Part shown: positions 39,838 to 53,757 of the stretch, piece by piece | How positions within the stretch are numbered: the first letter of the stretch is position 1 | Layout: each line of letters opens with the position of its first letter | Program-made: the position numbers and the translations under genes | Assembly (NCBI GenBank): GCA_003415625.1 | Contig: PYIU01000001.1 | Span: 1,116,001 to 1,180,000, forward strand | Reading direction: 5' to 3' | DNA from: Aquanectria penicillioides | Lineage: Eukaryota > Ascomycota > Sordariomycetes > Hypocreales > Nectriaceae | DNA: 64,000 bases | Notes under the pieces: generated by a model | The model's database searches: none | Told to the model about the DNA's origin: nothing | The model's input: the letters and a program-made list of their open reading frames with translations, nothing else

Positions 39838-40560
39838 TATAATTAGCCTAAATTAATAGAAATTGCTATAAAATAGAATAATAAAGATACTTTTAAAGCT
39901 TTTATTAAAGCGCTTAATTAAATAATAAAGCTTATTATTAATCTTTAGTAATATATTAGCCCTAAATATACTAACTTTATTAATAATAAATATCTATCTA
40001 TCTCTTTATAATATTTATATAGATTTATTTATTACTTATTATTAGCTAATTAACCCTTTACCTATTATACTATAGTTTTACTATAATAATAATAAAGACC
40101 TATTAATAGTAAGGCTATAAGCTAAATAAATAGTAATGCTATTAATGCTTACTGCTATTATACCTAATATAGCAATTACTAATAGTTAATATAATATACT
40201 TTACTTAATAAAGAGCTTTATTATTGCTTTAATTATTTAAAATTTATTTATATTGCCTTTATTGCTAAAAAATTAATATAGTTACTAAAGGCATTTATCT
40301 TTTTTAATATTAAAACTATTAATAGTATTATTATTACTTTCTATAAGCTAAATATACTAATAGATTAATAGAAAGGCAATAGCTTATTGCTTATTAAGTA
40401 TAAACTATAAAGCAATATCTATCCTAAAGGTTATAACTATAAATATAAATGCCTATTTAACTATAACTATAAGACTATATAATAATAATAATATTACTTT
40501 CTTTATTGCTTTTATTGCTATTTTAATGCCTTTTTTTTCTCTTTTTTCTTTTTTATTTAC
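39838..40560 (+). pseudogene. Decayed coding region of unknown family in the 12-kb element
   Basis: One plus-strand frame reads through about 240 codons with stops almost only at TAA and TAG. Residue composition between stops looks protein-like (e.g. NSLLLIKYKL and NIYPKGYNYKYKC near 40378-40450). The stops could derive from CAA, CAG or TGG by C-to-T and G-to-A change. No start, end or catalytic motif can be fixed, and I do not recognise the family. Confidence 0.4.
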
Positions 40561-42676
40561 CTTTTATATACCTTAAATTTAATGCTTTATTGCTTTTAAT
40601 AGCCTTAACTATTAAGCCTTAATAGCTATAATTTTGCTTAAATTAAGCATTTAGGTCTAGCTACTATTAATATTGCTATTTTCTATAAATATTAAATCTT
40701 TTTCCTTTTCTTTTCTTTATTGCTTAATGCCCTTCTTTAAATCTTTACTTTTCTTTTCCCTTTCTATTATACCTTAAAGCCTAATAAAATTATAAAGCAT
40801 TAAAGCTAGCTCCTTTAATCCTATTATAATTTAATTGCTACTAGCTATTGCTTAAATAATATTAATAAAATATATAATTTAGCTAAAATTGTTATTTTAA
40901 AATCTATTAATATTATTATTATTGCTATTATTATTCTTATTATAGCAGTCTTTATTTCCTTTATATAACTTACTATTATTTATAGCTATTTTAATATCTC
41001 TTAATATAAATACCTATTATTATATATTCTTTTAAGCATTTTAGGCTAATTGCTTTAATAATTAAATATTATTTATAAAAAAGAAGATTTATTTTAATAT
41101 ATTTTATTTCTATTTATTTTAAGTAATAATTATATTTATATTGCCTAATAATAATTTAAATATAAAGGAATACTATAGTATAAAAAGGCTAAAGTATTAA
41201 ACTGCTACTTTAGGAAATTCCTTAAATATTAATATTAATTAATTAAGTTTTAAAAATAAAGGCATTATATAATAACTCTCTTTTTATAGTATATTAAGTA
41301 TAGTAAAATATATTTTAGCTTACCTTTAGTAATATTGCCTTTTATTTTATTTCTTTTTATTAATAAAGTTTAGGCTAAAGTAGCCTTTAATAAATATAAT
41401 TAAATGCATTTTATATTAAGATAAGAACTATATTTATTTATTTAAAAAGGGGCATTTAGGCTTAAAAGAAATGCTAAAGTCTTTAGTGCTATAGTATAAC
41501 TTTTTATACTAAATATAAATAAAGGTAGTATAATTATATAAATAGATATTTTAAAAGACCTTTTTATAGTATAGATATATATTTAAAGCTATAATCTTTT
41601 TCTTTTGCTTTTTAATATAAATATTAAAGCTAAATTAATTATTACTATTTTTAAGCTAATTAATCTTTTAAAAATATAGCTACTTTTTTAATATAAGTTA
41701 ATATAGTTTATTAATATTAAAATATATTTAATAATAATTATATAAAAGCTTTATTAAATATTCTAAAAGATAAATAACTATTTTAACCTTTAATAGTACT
41801 TAATCTATAAAAATGCAATTAGCTATTTTTATAAAAAACTAATAAGTTTTATTTCCTTTTATACTATTAATATTAATACTAATATTAGTATTAGTATTAA
41901 TATTAATATAAATATTATTACTATTATTTTATTACTTAATAGATTTATTGTTTCTTTAATTGCTAATATTATTTATATAAGTATTAATATAAATATAAAT
42001 ACTATTACTATTATTATTAATACTATCTATTAAAATGCAAGAAAGTATAAATATAAATATAGATATAAGTATAGCTTTAGCTATTTGCATTTTAATCCCT
42101 TCTTTTAATATAAAAAGGTACTTTATAGCTATAACTATTTACTTTTAGATTAAATCCTTTACTTTTATTATATAATTAATTAAGTAATAAATTAAAAATA
42201 AGCTATAAAACTATATTACAATAAATATTAAGTTATAGTTATGCTATAATCTTATAGCTATTAATTTATTTTAGCGATTTATAAATATATAGAATTGCTT
42301 AATAGAGAGAACTCCCTTTTTATTAAACTCTATTCTTTTTATTAGTTATTTAAGGAATTTAAATTAATATATATTTTACTATTACTACTATTAATTTAAA
42401 TTTTTATTCTAAAATGCATATTTAATATATATAGCCTTATGCTTATAAATTTAAGATAATTCTATATAAAAGTTTGCCTTTTTATTAAATATTACTAATA
42501 GCTTTATTGTATTATTAATTAAAGCTAATATATTAAATATAGCTATTCTTTATCTTATAGCAACTTAAAATAATAGCTTATTAAGGTTCTATACCTTTAT
42601 AGTATATAAAATGCTTTATATTAGTAAACCTAATATATATAAAAGGAAATTATAATAGCCTTTTCTTTTTATTAAT

Positions 42677-42912
<236 letters not shown>

Positions 42913-44547
42913 TACTTAATACTTTCTATTATCTATATATATATACTATATATAATTATATAAAAATAAAACCTTATTTATTTACTTTATAAAAAATGCT
43001 ATTTAAATATTAAATAATATTCTTTTAATATACTTTATTACTTTTTAAAAGATTGTTTCTATTTATATTAAAAAGTAAGCTAAAGTTTATATTTCTATAT
43101 AGCTAAATTAAACTATATATATAAAGCAAGCTGTATTAATTAATTTTAATAGCAATAAAATAGTAATTTACTTAACTAAAAACTAACTTTTTATTAACTT
43201 TAATATAATACTTTAAAAATAAAAATAATTTATAATAAAAGTAAATAGCTAAACTTATTAAATTTAATATTAATAAATACTTTCTTTTCTTACTATTATT
43301 AAAACTAGCTAAAAATAGCTTAATAATATCCTTATTATACTATTAATATTCTATAAGCTATAGCTTAATAAAGTTTATAATATTATTTAAATTAATAGTA
43401 AATTAAATTACTAAAAGATTATACTTAATAATTAATAATTTAATCTTTTATTATATACTTAATTAAAACTTATAAAATATAGATTGCTAAAAACTATAGA
43501 TTAAAATAGATTAAATTAGCTTCTTTATATATTTATCCTTTATTATTTTATACTTTTTAAGGTTAACTTTAGCTACTTTTATTCTTTTAGCTATTATTTT
43601 CTATAATAGCTATTTAACCTTTTAAAAGAAGCTCTTTTTTATATTTATTATATTTACTCTTTAATTTTATAATTGCACTATTATATTAAAAACTAAAAAA
43701 GAAAATATTTAATAGTATATAGTGTAATTACTATATTAATAAAGAACTATCTTTATCTATATCTTTAATGCTAGATCTTAAGATATAAAAGTAGCTTTTA
43801 TATTGCTATTTTAATTATTACTATTATTATTGCTATTATTATTGCTATTATTATTATTTTTATTTTAAAAGCTACTATTATTACTATATTTAAATTAAGA
43901 TTTAATTTAAAAGCTACTAATAATTAAAAGGGATATAGATTGCAATAAATGCTATATGCTTTATATGCTTTATTATTGCTATTTACTTTTGCCTATTTAT
44001 TTATTATTTGCACTATCTATACTTTTTTAGCTTTCTTTTTGCTCTCTTTTCTACTTTTGCCTCTTATAGTACCTTTTCTATTTAAGCAATAGCCTATTAA
44101 ATCTATAAGGAAATATAGTTAAAAAAGCTTTTAGAAAAAACTATAGATTCTAGAAATTAATAAATTAGGCCCTATAGATAATATAAATATATAGTTTTAA
44201 TTTTAGTATCTATTAAATATTTACTAAATCTATAAATAGAACTTAATAATCTATTAAAGGTATGCTAGTTATATTTACGCTAATTGCATTTATTTTAATT
44301 TCTCTATTAGGTCCCTATTTATTTGCCTTTTCTTTTTTTAGATTAATGCCTAAAGCATTATAAAGGAACTATAACTTTTTAGTATTAGTTGCTTTTAGCG
44401 CTAAATTAAAATTCAATATCCTTAATAAAACAATCTTTTCTATTAACTTCTCTTTATTATTTTTTTAATTATTATTGCCTATTAATATTAATATATTGCT
44501 ATAATTACTATTATTAAGATTATTATTATTTACTTTCCTTTTATATA

Positions 44548-44655
44548 TACTTAATCTATTACTATTATTACTATTATTACTATTATTACTATTATTACTA
44601 TTATTACTATTATTACTATTATTACTATTATTACTATTATTACTATTATTATTAC
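44548..44655. repeat. Tandem repeat of a 9-bp ATT/ACT unit
   Basis: About eleven copies of ATTACTATT in a row, with few changes. It lies within the 12-kb insertion. If the strand was once coding it would encode a simple repeat, but no frame is supported. Confidence 0.75.
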
Positions 44656-46616
44656 TATCTTTATCTTTATTAAAACTAACTCTATTTGCTTTATATAATT
44701 TAAAAAAGATATTTTAAATATTAATAGGCCCTATTTTAGCATTTAAGCCTTAATTATTTATAGGCATTATATATACTCTTTATGCTTATTTAGTTTTAAA
44801 TAGCTCTTTATGCCTTATTAACTAATAGATAATATTAAAAATGCTATACTTTAGTGCCCTTTAGCTATTTATTTCCTTAATATTAATCTTAATGTTTTTA
44901 TAGTGCTAGTTATTTCTCTTTAATTATATTAAAGCTCTTTTTACCTTTTATCTTTATATTAATAGTAATCTTAAAAGATTCTATAGCTTTAGTTAATAAG
45001 GCCTATACTATAAAATATAAACTTAATTAAGCACCTTAATAAATAGATATAGAAGTATCTTTATTGCTATATTTTAAATATTATTTAAAAAGATAGAAAT
45101 AAAACCTTTAATATACTTTTTATACTATATTTTTCTCTCTTTTTATTAGCTATTACTATTATTGCTATTAGTAGCTATATTATATTATATAATTTACTTA
45201 AAGCAAATATTTAATGCAATTAATTTTTCCTTTATTAATAATAAGTCTTAAAGTTCCTTTAGATATATATAATTATAATCTAATTGCTAATAAACTTAAC
45301 TAGCTATAATTAATTTATGCCTTTTAAGTTAAGTAAAGCAATCTTTATAAGCTATAATTAGCTAGCCTAAAGGAAAGTATATAAAATAAGAAAATAGTAT
45401 ATAGCTAAACTATAATATATTATTTATTTTTTGCTTTATTTAAGTAGCCTATTAAATCTCCTTTAGTTTAACCTTAAAGAACTTATAATAATATATCTTA
45501 TATATTTATATTAATATTATAGTTTTATTATAAAGTATATAATAGAAGTTTTATACTATTAATACTTTCTTACTTTAAGGAATAGGTATATATTAGCTAA
45601 GCTTATTAAATGCTTATTTATTTTCTATAAACTTTTAGTTAAATTAATTAATTATATTAAATATATTATAATTTAATTTATTTATATTTATTTTATAAAA
45701 AAAAAGAACTTAATATTAATTTATTAAATAATAGCCTTTATTTACTTAAATACAATTTAATTAAGGTTAAATAAGCTAAAATTAATTAAATTTAGCTTAA
45801 ATAAATTAAATTTAATTGCAAACTTTACTATATTAACCCCTTTAAGATCTTTTCTATTAACTTTATTTTTAGCTTTAGCTTAAATATAAAATTAATACCT
45901 TAAGAGATTTTTGCTTTTTTAGCCTAAAAGCGCTAGTAATAGTAGCTTTAAATAGCATTAGTTCTTTAATGCCTATACTACCTAAAGCATTATTAATAGT
46001 ATTAAGATATAACTTTAATAATAACCTTTCTTAAGGCTATAAAATTGCCTTTAGAGTATTTTATTGCTATATCTCTATTCTTTATTTTAGACTTAATACT
46101 ATAATACTTAATTTTATTAATAAAAAATATCTTAATATATACTATTGCTATTATTCTTATTATTAATTATTAATATAGTAGCTATATAAGCTTAACCTTT
46201 ATTTACTAATAGGGCATTTAAGCTAATAGATAGAGTTAATCTTATTTAAGCTAATACTTCTTTAATGCACTATATTATATAGCTAAATAATAAAGTAATA
46301 AAAGTATTTAATATTTATTAATTTAATTAATTAAATATAGTACTTTATAAATTAAGCTTAAGCTAAAATATTTATTAATTAAAATTGCTTAATACTCTAT
46401 CTTTATATTCTTAAATTATATAATTAAAATAATTAAATAAATTATTAATTTTAAATAGATAATTGCTATTAAACTCTTTTTATATTTACTATATATAATA
46501 GTTTTAAATAGACCTAAAGAGATTTTATATACTTTAAGCTAATTTATTAGATCTATTACTCTTTATATTAATAAAAGAATTAAAATCTATAATAACTTTA
46601 GTAAATAGATATTATA

Positions 46617-46672
46617 TATCTCTCTCTCTCTTTTTTTATATATATATATATATATCTCTCTCTCTCTCTTTT
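46617..46672. repeat. (TC)n-(TA)n-(TC)n compound microsatellite
   Basis: TC repeats on both sides of a TA run, all within 56 bp. There is no sign of a gene on either side. Confidence 0.7.
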
Positions 46673-47574
46673 ATTATACTTTAAGACTATATTAAATCTA
46701 TTGCTAATATTTATTACTATATCTTTATATATTATAAGTGTATAAGTATATTAATGCTATTATATATATCTATATATATCTATTTATATTTATATATATA
46801 TATATAGATTTACTTAAATATTTTTATTAAAATAATAAAAAAATATTAATTATAATAGTTTATATATACTTTATATTTTTTACTATAATTAAATTTATAG
46901 GCAACTTTATATAATATTTTATATATTTGCTTTTTTAATAATTACTAATATATATTCTATAATTTTAAGAACTAATAATTAATATTAAATATATTTTAAA
47001 ATATAATAATTACTTTAATTAAGCTTTCTATTTTTTTATTAACCTTTAATTATATTTATAGAAATATATCTTTATTATTAATATTATACTTTTATTAATG
47101 TAAATATATTAAAAACCTTCTATTAATTTAAATTTAATTTATATTTAAGCAATAATACTCTATTATAATTGCATTACTATTATTTTATTTAAAACCTTTA
47201 CTTTATAGTTAAATATATAATAAAGGTAAAGATAGTTACTATTTTAATATTAATTAAAAATATAAATTAATAATTATTATAACTCTATATAATAAAATCT
47301 TATAAATAAAAAGATAGATAGATCTATTTCTTTTAGCTTATAATACCTATTTAATTCTTTATTTATCTATTTTCTTTTATACTTACTATTTTATCTATAA
47401 ATTATAGCTTAATTTTAATCTATTCTTTATTAAATAAACCTATTAATATACTTATCTATATATACTATTTAAGACCCTAATATTTATATATACTTATACT
47501 TATATATATACTTCTATATACTTATATTTATATATATATATAATATTATTATAACTATCTTTTAAATAATCCCT

Positions 47575-47695
47575 TTAATTAACTTTTTAACTATTACTTT
47601 AACTATTGTTTAAACTATTTTTTTAGCCCTTACTTTAACCCTTACCTTAACTTTTACTTTAATCTTTATTTTAATTAATCTTTTAACTATTTTTA
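47575..47695. repeat. Degenerate tandem repeat of a TTAACTnTTACTTTAAC-like unit
   Basis: Short words such as CCCTTACTTTAA, CCCTTACCTTAA and CTTTTACTTTAA recur at roughly 12-bp spacing. They look superficially telomere-like but do not match a canonical TTAGGG array. A decayed minisatellite is the simplest reading. Confidence 0.5.
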
Positions 47696-49289
47696 GGAAA
47701 CCCTTTTTTCTTTTTATCTTTTTAAGAATCTTTTAAATATTTAAATATAGATAAAATTATAATTATTAAGATCTATAAGCCCTAAATATTATAAAAAGAA
47801 TATAAAAATAATCTATTTTTAGTATTATATTTAATATATACTAAAGAACTAATTAAACTTTCCTAAAACTAGTAATATATAAATAATATAAACTATAATA
47901 CTATTAGCTAAATATATATCTTTTAATTAATATAGTTTATATAAAATATATATAATTTCTTTAAAATAAAGAAAATAAATTACTAATATTTATATTTAGT
48001 ATTAACCTTTTAATATTTAATAGAACTTTTTATTTAAATAAATAAAAATATTCTTAATATTTAATAAATAGTATTTTATATTCTTTTGTATTTATATAAA
48101 AAGTTAAATAATTAAATACTTTATTAAAAGAATTAAAGTTTTAATTAAAAGATAAATATAAAATTTTAAATTTTATTATATTAATATTATTAATTTAAAA
48201 ATATAAATACTATTAATAAATAATATCTTTTTAATTTAAAACTTAAAACTATAAAAAACTAATATATTATATAAATAGCATTAAATTATACTTATTAAAA
48301 TTAAATAAGCTATTTTCCTTTAGAAACTCTATTATTAGCTTTATTAGTATTATTGCTAGTTTAGTAATTATACTTTTTAAAAAGTCCTTTTTTTAAAGCT
48401 TTTTAAATAAGGAACTTTAATGCTATAGTTTTATTAATCTCTTTAACTATATAATGCCTATTAAAGCATTAAAACTACTATATAAAGGCGCTTATACCTT
48501 TTAAGTCTTTATTCTTATTTCTATAGATATTAGCGCTTATTCTATATACTATTCTTAAATGCTTTAAAGCCTAACTTTACTATTTAAATTAAATATAGGC
48601 TTTTATTGCATTAGCTTAATTATAGGGCTTTTAGATTACTTCTTAATAAGGAAATTGCCCTTACTTTTAAAAGACTTTATTTTAATTATAGTTTTAAATA
48701 GCTAAATATAGTTATTAACTATAATAGCCTATTTAACTTTATAATAATAGTATATATTATTAATAAAAAGAAGACCTTCTATATTTATAGAAGCTACTAT
48801 AAACTATATAAAGTATTTTACTATTTCTTGCACTATTAATATATTAATAACCCTTAAATATAATATAGTAATATTGCTATTATTAATATTAATATTAAGA
48901 CTATTTATATTTTTAATAAAATAGAGATATACCCTTTAAACTTTAATACTAATAAATTTAATTAAGCAAAAGATAACCTATTATACCTATATAAATTGTA
49001 TTACTATAATGCCTTTATAATATTTAGTTTTTATTAATAGAATTAGCCTAAAGCCTAAGAAAATATTTATTATATAAAAATAATAATAGATAATATAAAT
49101 AATATAAATAATATAAAATGCATTAAATAGTATTAATATATTTAACTTTATTAATATATTAAATAATATTAATTATAATAACCCTTTTAGTAAAAAAGAA
49201 TATTTAAATATACTTTATATTTAAGCCATTATTAAATAATTATAATTTTAGTTTATTATTAATAATGCCTAATTTACTTTAATTAATAA

Positions 49290-49540
49290 TCTATTTACTA
49301 TTAATAAGATTTAATTTACTTTTATAGAAATTTAATTTATTTTTACTAAAAGCTAATCTATTTTTACTAAAAGCTAGTTTACTATAAGCTAAAGTTAATT
49401 TACTATTAGTAAAAGTTAATTTACTTTTAGTATAAGTAAACCTATTTTTATTAAAACTTAATTAACTATTAATTAAAATTAGTTTAATGCTAATAAAAGC
49501 CAATCTATAATAAATAAAACCTAATTTACTATAAATTAAA
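49290..49540. repeat. Degenerate minisatellite, unit about 20 bp
   Basis: The unit TTTACTAAAAGCTAATCTAT and variants of it (TTTACTTTTAGTA, ACTATAAGCTAAAG) recur about ten times. The array lies roughly 350 bp inside the right end of the 12-kb insertion, where subterminal repeats of DNA transposons often lie. Confidence 0.6.
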
Positions 49541-49890
49541 GAAATATAATTAAAATATTTAATTATAATAAAAAACAATATAAAGATAAAGGAGAATCTA
49601 ATAATAAAGATATTTAAGGCATTTAATATAGAGATCTAAAAATACCTATTTAAAATACTTTAGTTCTATTACTAAAAATAGTAAATGCTACTTAAAATAA
49701 AAGAGAGAAAAAAAGAGGTTTTTATTAAATTGTTTATTTATTTACTATATTTCTTTTCTCTATAATAGTATAGAATAGTAAAGCTTTTATATATATTATT
49801 ATTTTACTTATTTCAATTAAGTTCTTTAAAGAGCCTTTATAATGCATAATAAGAAGGCAGCTTGCTATAAGCAATTTATATATCTCCTTC

Positions 49891-52800
49891 TATATTATAA
49901 AAAACTATTAATTTACTTTAATTTATAGCTAATATAATAGCTTAATATATAATAATTGCTTTATTAAAAAAGAAAAAATTCTTTATTATTGCACTTTATA
50001 CTATAAAGATTATTTAGCTTAAAGCTATATTTATTTTATAGTAAAAAAGTATTAAACCTATATAAAAGAAAAATACTATAAATAATTAATAAAATATAAA
50101 AAATGCATTTTAATATAATAAAATATTTATTATATATAATAAAATAGCTTCTTTAAAAACTCCCTTTTTATAGCTCTTTCTTTTACTAAAAGAATTAATT
50201 AACTTTTAGGCTTTATAAATAAATAATATTATATTTTATTTAATATTTTTCCTTTTTTTAATGCCTATACTCTATTGCTATTATCTATTAAATTAACTCT
50301 TTTATTTATATTTAATTAATATAGATTTTATTTTAAAATATAGATTATTGCTTTAAATTAATTTATTAAGTATTATATATCTATAATAAATATAATGCAA
50401 TTGCACTTTTAAAATTAGCTAAAAACTAAAGGATTAATACTTTAATAAACCCTAAAAGATTAAGCTATATTATAATTTATTACTTAAGCTATATAGCTTT
50501 TTATATATATAAATAATATAAACTAAAAACTTAAATTTATTAAGCTAAAAAAAATTAAGTTAATATTAATTTTAAATATAGCTATATAAAAATAATTATA
50601 GTATATAACCCTTTAAAAGGTAAAAGAGACTTAAAGGCAATATATACTTTAGCTAGCCTTATTTTAGCCCCTTAAATAATTATAATTAAAGACTTTAATT
50701 TATATTACTTAATATAAAACTATTATAGTAAAACTACTTTATATAGTTTAATCTTTTTAATAGAGATATAATAACTAAATATAGCCTTAATAACTCTTTA
50801 TAAAATAGTAATTTAAAAAGTAAATAATATTAAAAATAGCACTTTTAATTTAGCTTAAGCCTTAAAGAATAGCTATACTATTTATTTAAGCCTTAATTAT
50901 AATTTAAATAGCTTTAATTATATTTTATAGTAAATATATATTAAGTTTTTTATAGATATATTACTTTCTTTTTTATTAAACCTTTAGTTTAATTAATATA
51001 TAATATACTTTAAAAAGGCTAAACTTAAAGTATAAATTACTTTTTATTAGTTTTTAGGCAAAATAACCTTTATATAATAGCTAAAATAAATAATTAAATA
51101 GCTAATTTAAAAACTATATTAAATTGCTTAATATACTACCTTAATATAAAGGTAACTTAAGCCTAACTATAATAACTAATAGAACTAGCCTATTATAAAG
51201 GCTATTTATTAACTTAAATAAGTATTAAGATATATATAATATAATAATATAATAGTTAATTAGCTAAAACTATAAAAAGTAGGCAATAAATAAAAGGCTT
51301 ATATAATTAAGATTAAGTATATAGCTTAATATAATACTTTATTTAAAGCTAAAATAAAAAAAGGTATTAATAGCTAAAAGAAACTTTAAAACTTAAAAAG
51401 ATAAATATAATTCTAAAGTAATATTGCTTTAGCTTTATTATAGCTTCCTTTCTTTAATTGCCTTAAGTAAGATTCTTTAGCTATAAGCTATATTAAAAAG
51501 GCAATTATATTAATAAAATGCTTTTTCTTTAAACTTTAAATAAATAATTAAAATATTAAATTTATTATAATAAACCTTATTATATAACTATTAAGTATAA
51601 ACTAAATGCTATAAAATGCTAAGAATTTAATATAAAACTATATTAAACTTTATAAATTAATATACTTACTCTTTAAAATTTAATTATAAAAAGCTTTTAA
51701 TAGTAATAAATTCTTTATTAACTTTCTTAAAGTATATAATAAGCCTTTTTAAAAGCCTTTACTATTATTATTAATATAAATATTATACTTAAGTATTTTC
51801 TATATTATTTTTATTATATAATTATTATTATTATTTTTATATTAAATAATATAATAGCTTAAAAATATATAATATTTAAATATAGATTTATTTTCTTTTT
51901 TAATATTATTAATAAAATAATAAAGTTAATAATAGTTTAATAAATAATAGTAATAATAAAGAACCTAAATATACTTTTTAATAATTAAATAAAAAATAGA
52001 CCTTAAAGGTCTATTAAGCTTGCCCTTATAGTTATAATAAAAATAGTATATATAGTATAAACCTATAATAAAATAGTATTACTCCTTTAATTAAGCTTTA
52101 CTATAGCCTTTAATTTAATTAATTATAAAAGGCTTATTACTATTTTTTATAATTAAGGCTATTTATAATAGTTATTAATTTAGCTTTTTAGCTATTTATT
52201 TAAGTATTTAATATACCTTTAGTTTAATAATAAATCCTTTAAACTTTATAGTATTAAAGCTAAAGTTCTATAAGAATTATTACTTTTTTTATTCTTTTTA
52301 TTTTATTTATATTAAGGCTCTATATAGCACTTAAAGAAGTCCTTAAAATTATAATAATTAATTTTATTAATAATATAAATATATTTATATTTAAAAAAAA
52401 TATAATAAAGACTTAAGCTTAACTTAAAGCTATATAAATAATATATATATTTTAAGCCTTTATTAATAGTATAATCTTTAAATTTATTAAAGCTTAATTA
52501 CTTTATTTTTTTTATTAATATTAATAGCATTAAATTTAATTAATCTTTATTTATAATATAATTTAGCTATAAAAATTATACTATTTCCTTAAGTTATAGC
52601 TATATAAAAAGCTACTTTAAGGCCTATATATCTTTAAGCTTAAGGGAAAACTTAAGCACTAAAAGCAGGCCCTTACTGCCCTTATAGTAAGTATATAAAG
52701 AGTAAACCTTAAGGCTGCCTATATAATATATATATATTTAATTAAATCTATAATTGCTTATAGTATTAATATATATTATTCTTTAATAAAAAGGGGCAAT

Positions 52801-53498
52801 AATCTAAAAGGGATTATTAAAGCTTTATCTATTAAATAAATTTAAGCCCTTTATATTATTAAAGGAGGCTATAAGGCTATTTTAATTAAATTATTAAAAA
52901 GTAAGCTTAAAATCCCTTTATTTAATATATACTTTAATAAATAATTTATTTAATTTTAAGGCTAGCTTTAAGCCTAAAATATTAAAAAAAAGAATTTTAT
53001 AATTATATTAATAATATATTTAATTTATTGCTATTATTATAATAGCTTTTAGTATAAATTAATATAAAAATATAAAAAGTAATTTATTAATTAATTTTTT
53101 AATAAAAAATATAAAAAAACTAAAAGTTAATTAAAAATTAAATATTAATTAATTAAAGGTATTATTAAAAGTAAGCTAAATATAAATCTTATAAATAATA
53201 TATAAATAATAAAATAAAAATAATTAAAATCTTTTTATTTTATATAAAGAAAAAGACTATTTATTTATATAAAGAACTTAAGAAATATAAAAGCTTTTTG
53301 CTTATTTAAATATAAATAAAATGCATTAAACTTTAGGGATTTCTTTTTTAAAGAAAAATTCTTAAGATAAATATACTTTAATGCTAATATAAAGATACTA
53401 TTAAAATAATTAGCTATATTATATTATATTATTTGCTTTATTTAAGCTAAAAGAAAACTTTATTTAATTTACTTTATAACTTTTTTAAACTTAAGTAA
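49891..53498 (+). mobile_element. LINE copy L7/L8, middle part
   Basis: The reverse complement of about 24690 down to 21090 of L4, continuing the copy that begins at 36732. It is cut at 53498 by Copia C2 before reaching the LINE 3' tail. The reverse transcriptase core is readable on the plus strand (see 51900-52400). Together the two parts account for about 4.7 kb of the 6.6-kb element. Confidence 0.8.
51900..52400 (+). pseudogene. LINE reverse transcriptase remnant in L7/L8
   Basis: A plus-strand frame carries traces of reverse transcriptase motifs in the right order. A block around 52090-52150 (IAFNLINYKRL) resembles the AFD-containing motif A. A block at 52253-52306 (IKAKVL-stop-ELLLFFLFLFY) aligns with AGVPQGSPLSP-x-LFLFY of non-LTR elements. 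The invariant residues are changed in ways that C-to-T or G-to-A explains (G to K or E, P to L, S to L). This identifies the repeat family as a LINE; the enzyme is dead. Confidence 0.75.
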
Positions 53499-53757
53499 TG
53501 TAAATAATATATAGGTATATATAAGAACAGTTACAGCAGGCAATATATACAATAGGTCAGTCTAAATCAATTAGGATTCATAAGGAACAGCTAGATAGTA
53601 GTTATAAAATGCAATTACCTATTTATAGTATAGGGATTCCCTTATAAGGATATATAGCCTTAAGACCTAAGCCTATAAGGCCCTTAAGGTTGGCTTATAG
53701 CTAGCTGCTATATCTATAGTAGCAATTATCTTTGCCTAGCTGCTATATTTATTAATA
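53499..53757 (-). repeat. 3' LTR of Copia C2
   Basis: 259 bp. Read on the minus strand it ends TTTACA, keeping the canonical CA terminus that is mutated to TA in other copies. The start has lost its terminal G by mutation (TATTAATAAATATAGC). Confidence 0.88.

Noticed and set aside
47575..47695. Interstitial telomere repeat
   Set aside because: The units are CCCTTACTTTAA-like and irregular, not (CCCTAA)n.
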